NCBI GenBank assembly: GCA_949292445.1
Contig: CASEZU010000143.1
Location: forward strand, 1 to 23,215
Origin: an uncultured Spirochaetales bacterium
GTDB lineage: Bacteria > Spirochaetota > Spirochaetia > Sphaerochaetales > Sphaerochaetaceae
Direction of reading: 5' to 3'
Length of the DNA: 23,215 bases
The position numbers and the translations under genes were made by a program. The notes below the pieces were generated by a model. The model was not told the DNA's origin. It worked only from the letters and a program-made list of their open reading frames with translations, and did no database searches. Shown one piece after another: positions 22,667 through 23,215 of the stretch; within the stretch, counting starts at the first letter, position 1, and each line of letters starts with the position of its first letter.

Positions 22667-23215
22667 ATGTTCATTGAAAACCGTTCAAAGTTTGAGGATA
22701 TCAAGGAAGAAGCCTACACTGTATGGAGGCGTCTTTGAAGAGGCCGGGACTGAAGACAAGATAAAGGCCATAGAGGCCGAGACCGCCGCCCCTGATTTCT
22801 GGAATGATTCAGAGAAAGCTGAGAAGACGTTCCAGAACCTCAATGCCCTGAAGGACAGCTATTATCCCTGGAAGGAATTGATCAGCGAGATCGAGGACAT
22901 CGGGGAGCTGATGGAGCTGTATCAGGGAGAGGATGATGAATCGCTGCAGAAGGAGCTGGAGGCCCAGATAGAGAGCCTGGATGAGAAGTTCAGGCCGCTC
23001 AGGCTCAAGACGCTTCTCGACGGCAAAAATGACAAGAACAATGTCTTCCTGACAGTCCATTCCGGAGCTGGCGGAAACGAGGCCTCGGACTGGACACAGA
23101 TGCTCATGCGCATGTATACCCGCTGGGCTGAGCGCCATGGCTTCAAGTGCGAGGTCCTGGACATGCAGGAGGATGAGGGCGGAGTCAAGAGCGTCTCGCT
23201 TAAGATCACGGGCCC
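22667..23215 (+). CDS. prfB: peptide chain release factor 2, with programmed +1 frameshift (3' end outside window)
   Basis: RF2 releases the peptide at UGA and UAA codons. Codons 1-23 (22667-22735) end at CTT followed by an in-frame TGA (22736-22738). A +1 slip over T22736 continues as EEAGTEDKIKAIEAE from 22737 to the window edge, giving about 182 residues, half of the protein. HSGAGGNEASDW is the RF signature, with Asn where Thr is most common (GAGGTEA). The GGQ peptidyl-hydrolysis loop lies outside. The ATG at 22667 is one base after the GH57-like stop, with AGGG 6 bases upstream, so it may share that transcript. Confidence 0.95.
22725..22738 (+). promoter_or_regulatory. prfB: RF2 +1 frameshift signal
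   Basis: A Shine-Dalgarno-like GGAGG (22725-22729), exactly 3 bases, then the slippery CTT-TGA (22733-22738). This matches the known E. coli element (AGGGGG-3-CTTTGA) in arrangement and spacing. Low RF2 lets tRNA-Leu slip from CTT to TTT, so the protein regulates its own synthesis. Confidence 0.95.

Noticed and set aside
22667..22738. prfB as a frameshifted pseudogene
   Set aside because: The stop lies in the known RF2 programmed frameshift element with correct spacing, and the +1 frame continues as intact RF2.

Overview
This looks like chromosomal DNA from an anaerobic, fermentative bacterium, most likely a spirochaete of the Treponema/Sphaerochaeta kind. That placement is an inference from gene content, not from a marker tree. 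It rests on a complete Rnf complex in the order C-D-G-E-A-B, a 2-hydroxyacyl-CoA dehydratase activase with two tandem ATPase modules, a PcnB-type polymerase with a basic tail, a MTA/SAH nucleosidase with a signal peptide, and a GH57-like protein beside rnf. No rRNA, tRNA, insertion sequence, prophage or CRISPR array was seen.

Layout. Bases 1-4743 (minus strand) read nifS-type cysteine desulfurase, thiI, a small ion-transporter-superfamily permease, and then the N-terminal part of the dehydratase activase, which runs off the left edge. nifS and thiI together form a sulfur-relay pair for 4-thiouridine and thiamine thiazole. A divergent pair follows on the plus strand: aroB (shikimate pathway) and a metallo-beta-lactamase-fold protein. 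Bases 6680-10404 (minus) hold hisS followed by a short HrpA-type DEAH helicase. pcnB runs on the plus strand at 10498-11736. Bases 11733-14979 (minus) hold four singly promoted genes: an exported MTA/SAH nucleosidase, a family 6 DNA glycosylase, a YeiH/UPF0324 permease, and a P-loop/Asp23-like fusion. Bases 15030-15427 (minus) hold a RelB/DinJ-like antitoxin with a 45-codon ORF where its toxin should be. A lower-GC, apparently non-coding stretch of about 370 bp follows. From 15911 to the right end, all plus strand, come rnfCDGEAB, a GH57-family protein that has lost its catalytic residues, and prfB (RF2) with its programmed +1 frameshift.

How the genes work together. The Rnf complex couples ferredoxin:NAD+ electron transfer to a transmembrane ion gradient. 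The dehydratase activase uses ATP to drive low-potential electrons into 2-hydroxyacyl-CoA dehydratases. Both fit an anaerobe that ferments amino acids or sugars and runs on ferredoxin. The other genes are mostly housekeeping: aromatic amino acids, sulfur transfer, tRNA charging, RNA 3'-end processing and DNA repair.

The most unusual signals are four. (1) Eight genes have a sigma70-like promoter whose -10 box ends only 6-8 bases before the start codon and no Shine-Dalgarno sequence, which predicts widespread leaderless mRNAs. Internal operon genes and rnfC mostly do have Shine-Dalgarno sites. (2) The GH57-like protein in the rnf operon appears catalytically dead. (3) RnfG has a degenerate flavinylation motif. 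(4) The aroB and nifS promoters interleave within 29 bp. All calls come from reading the sequence by eye, with no database search.
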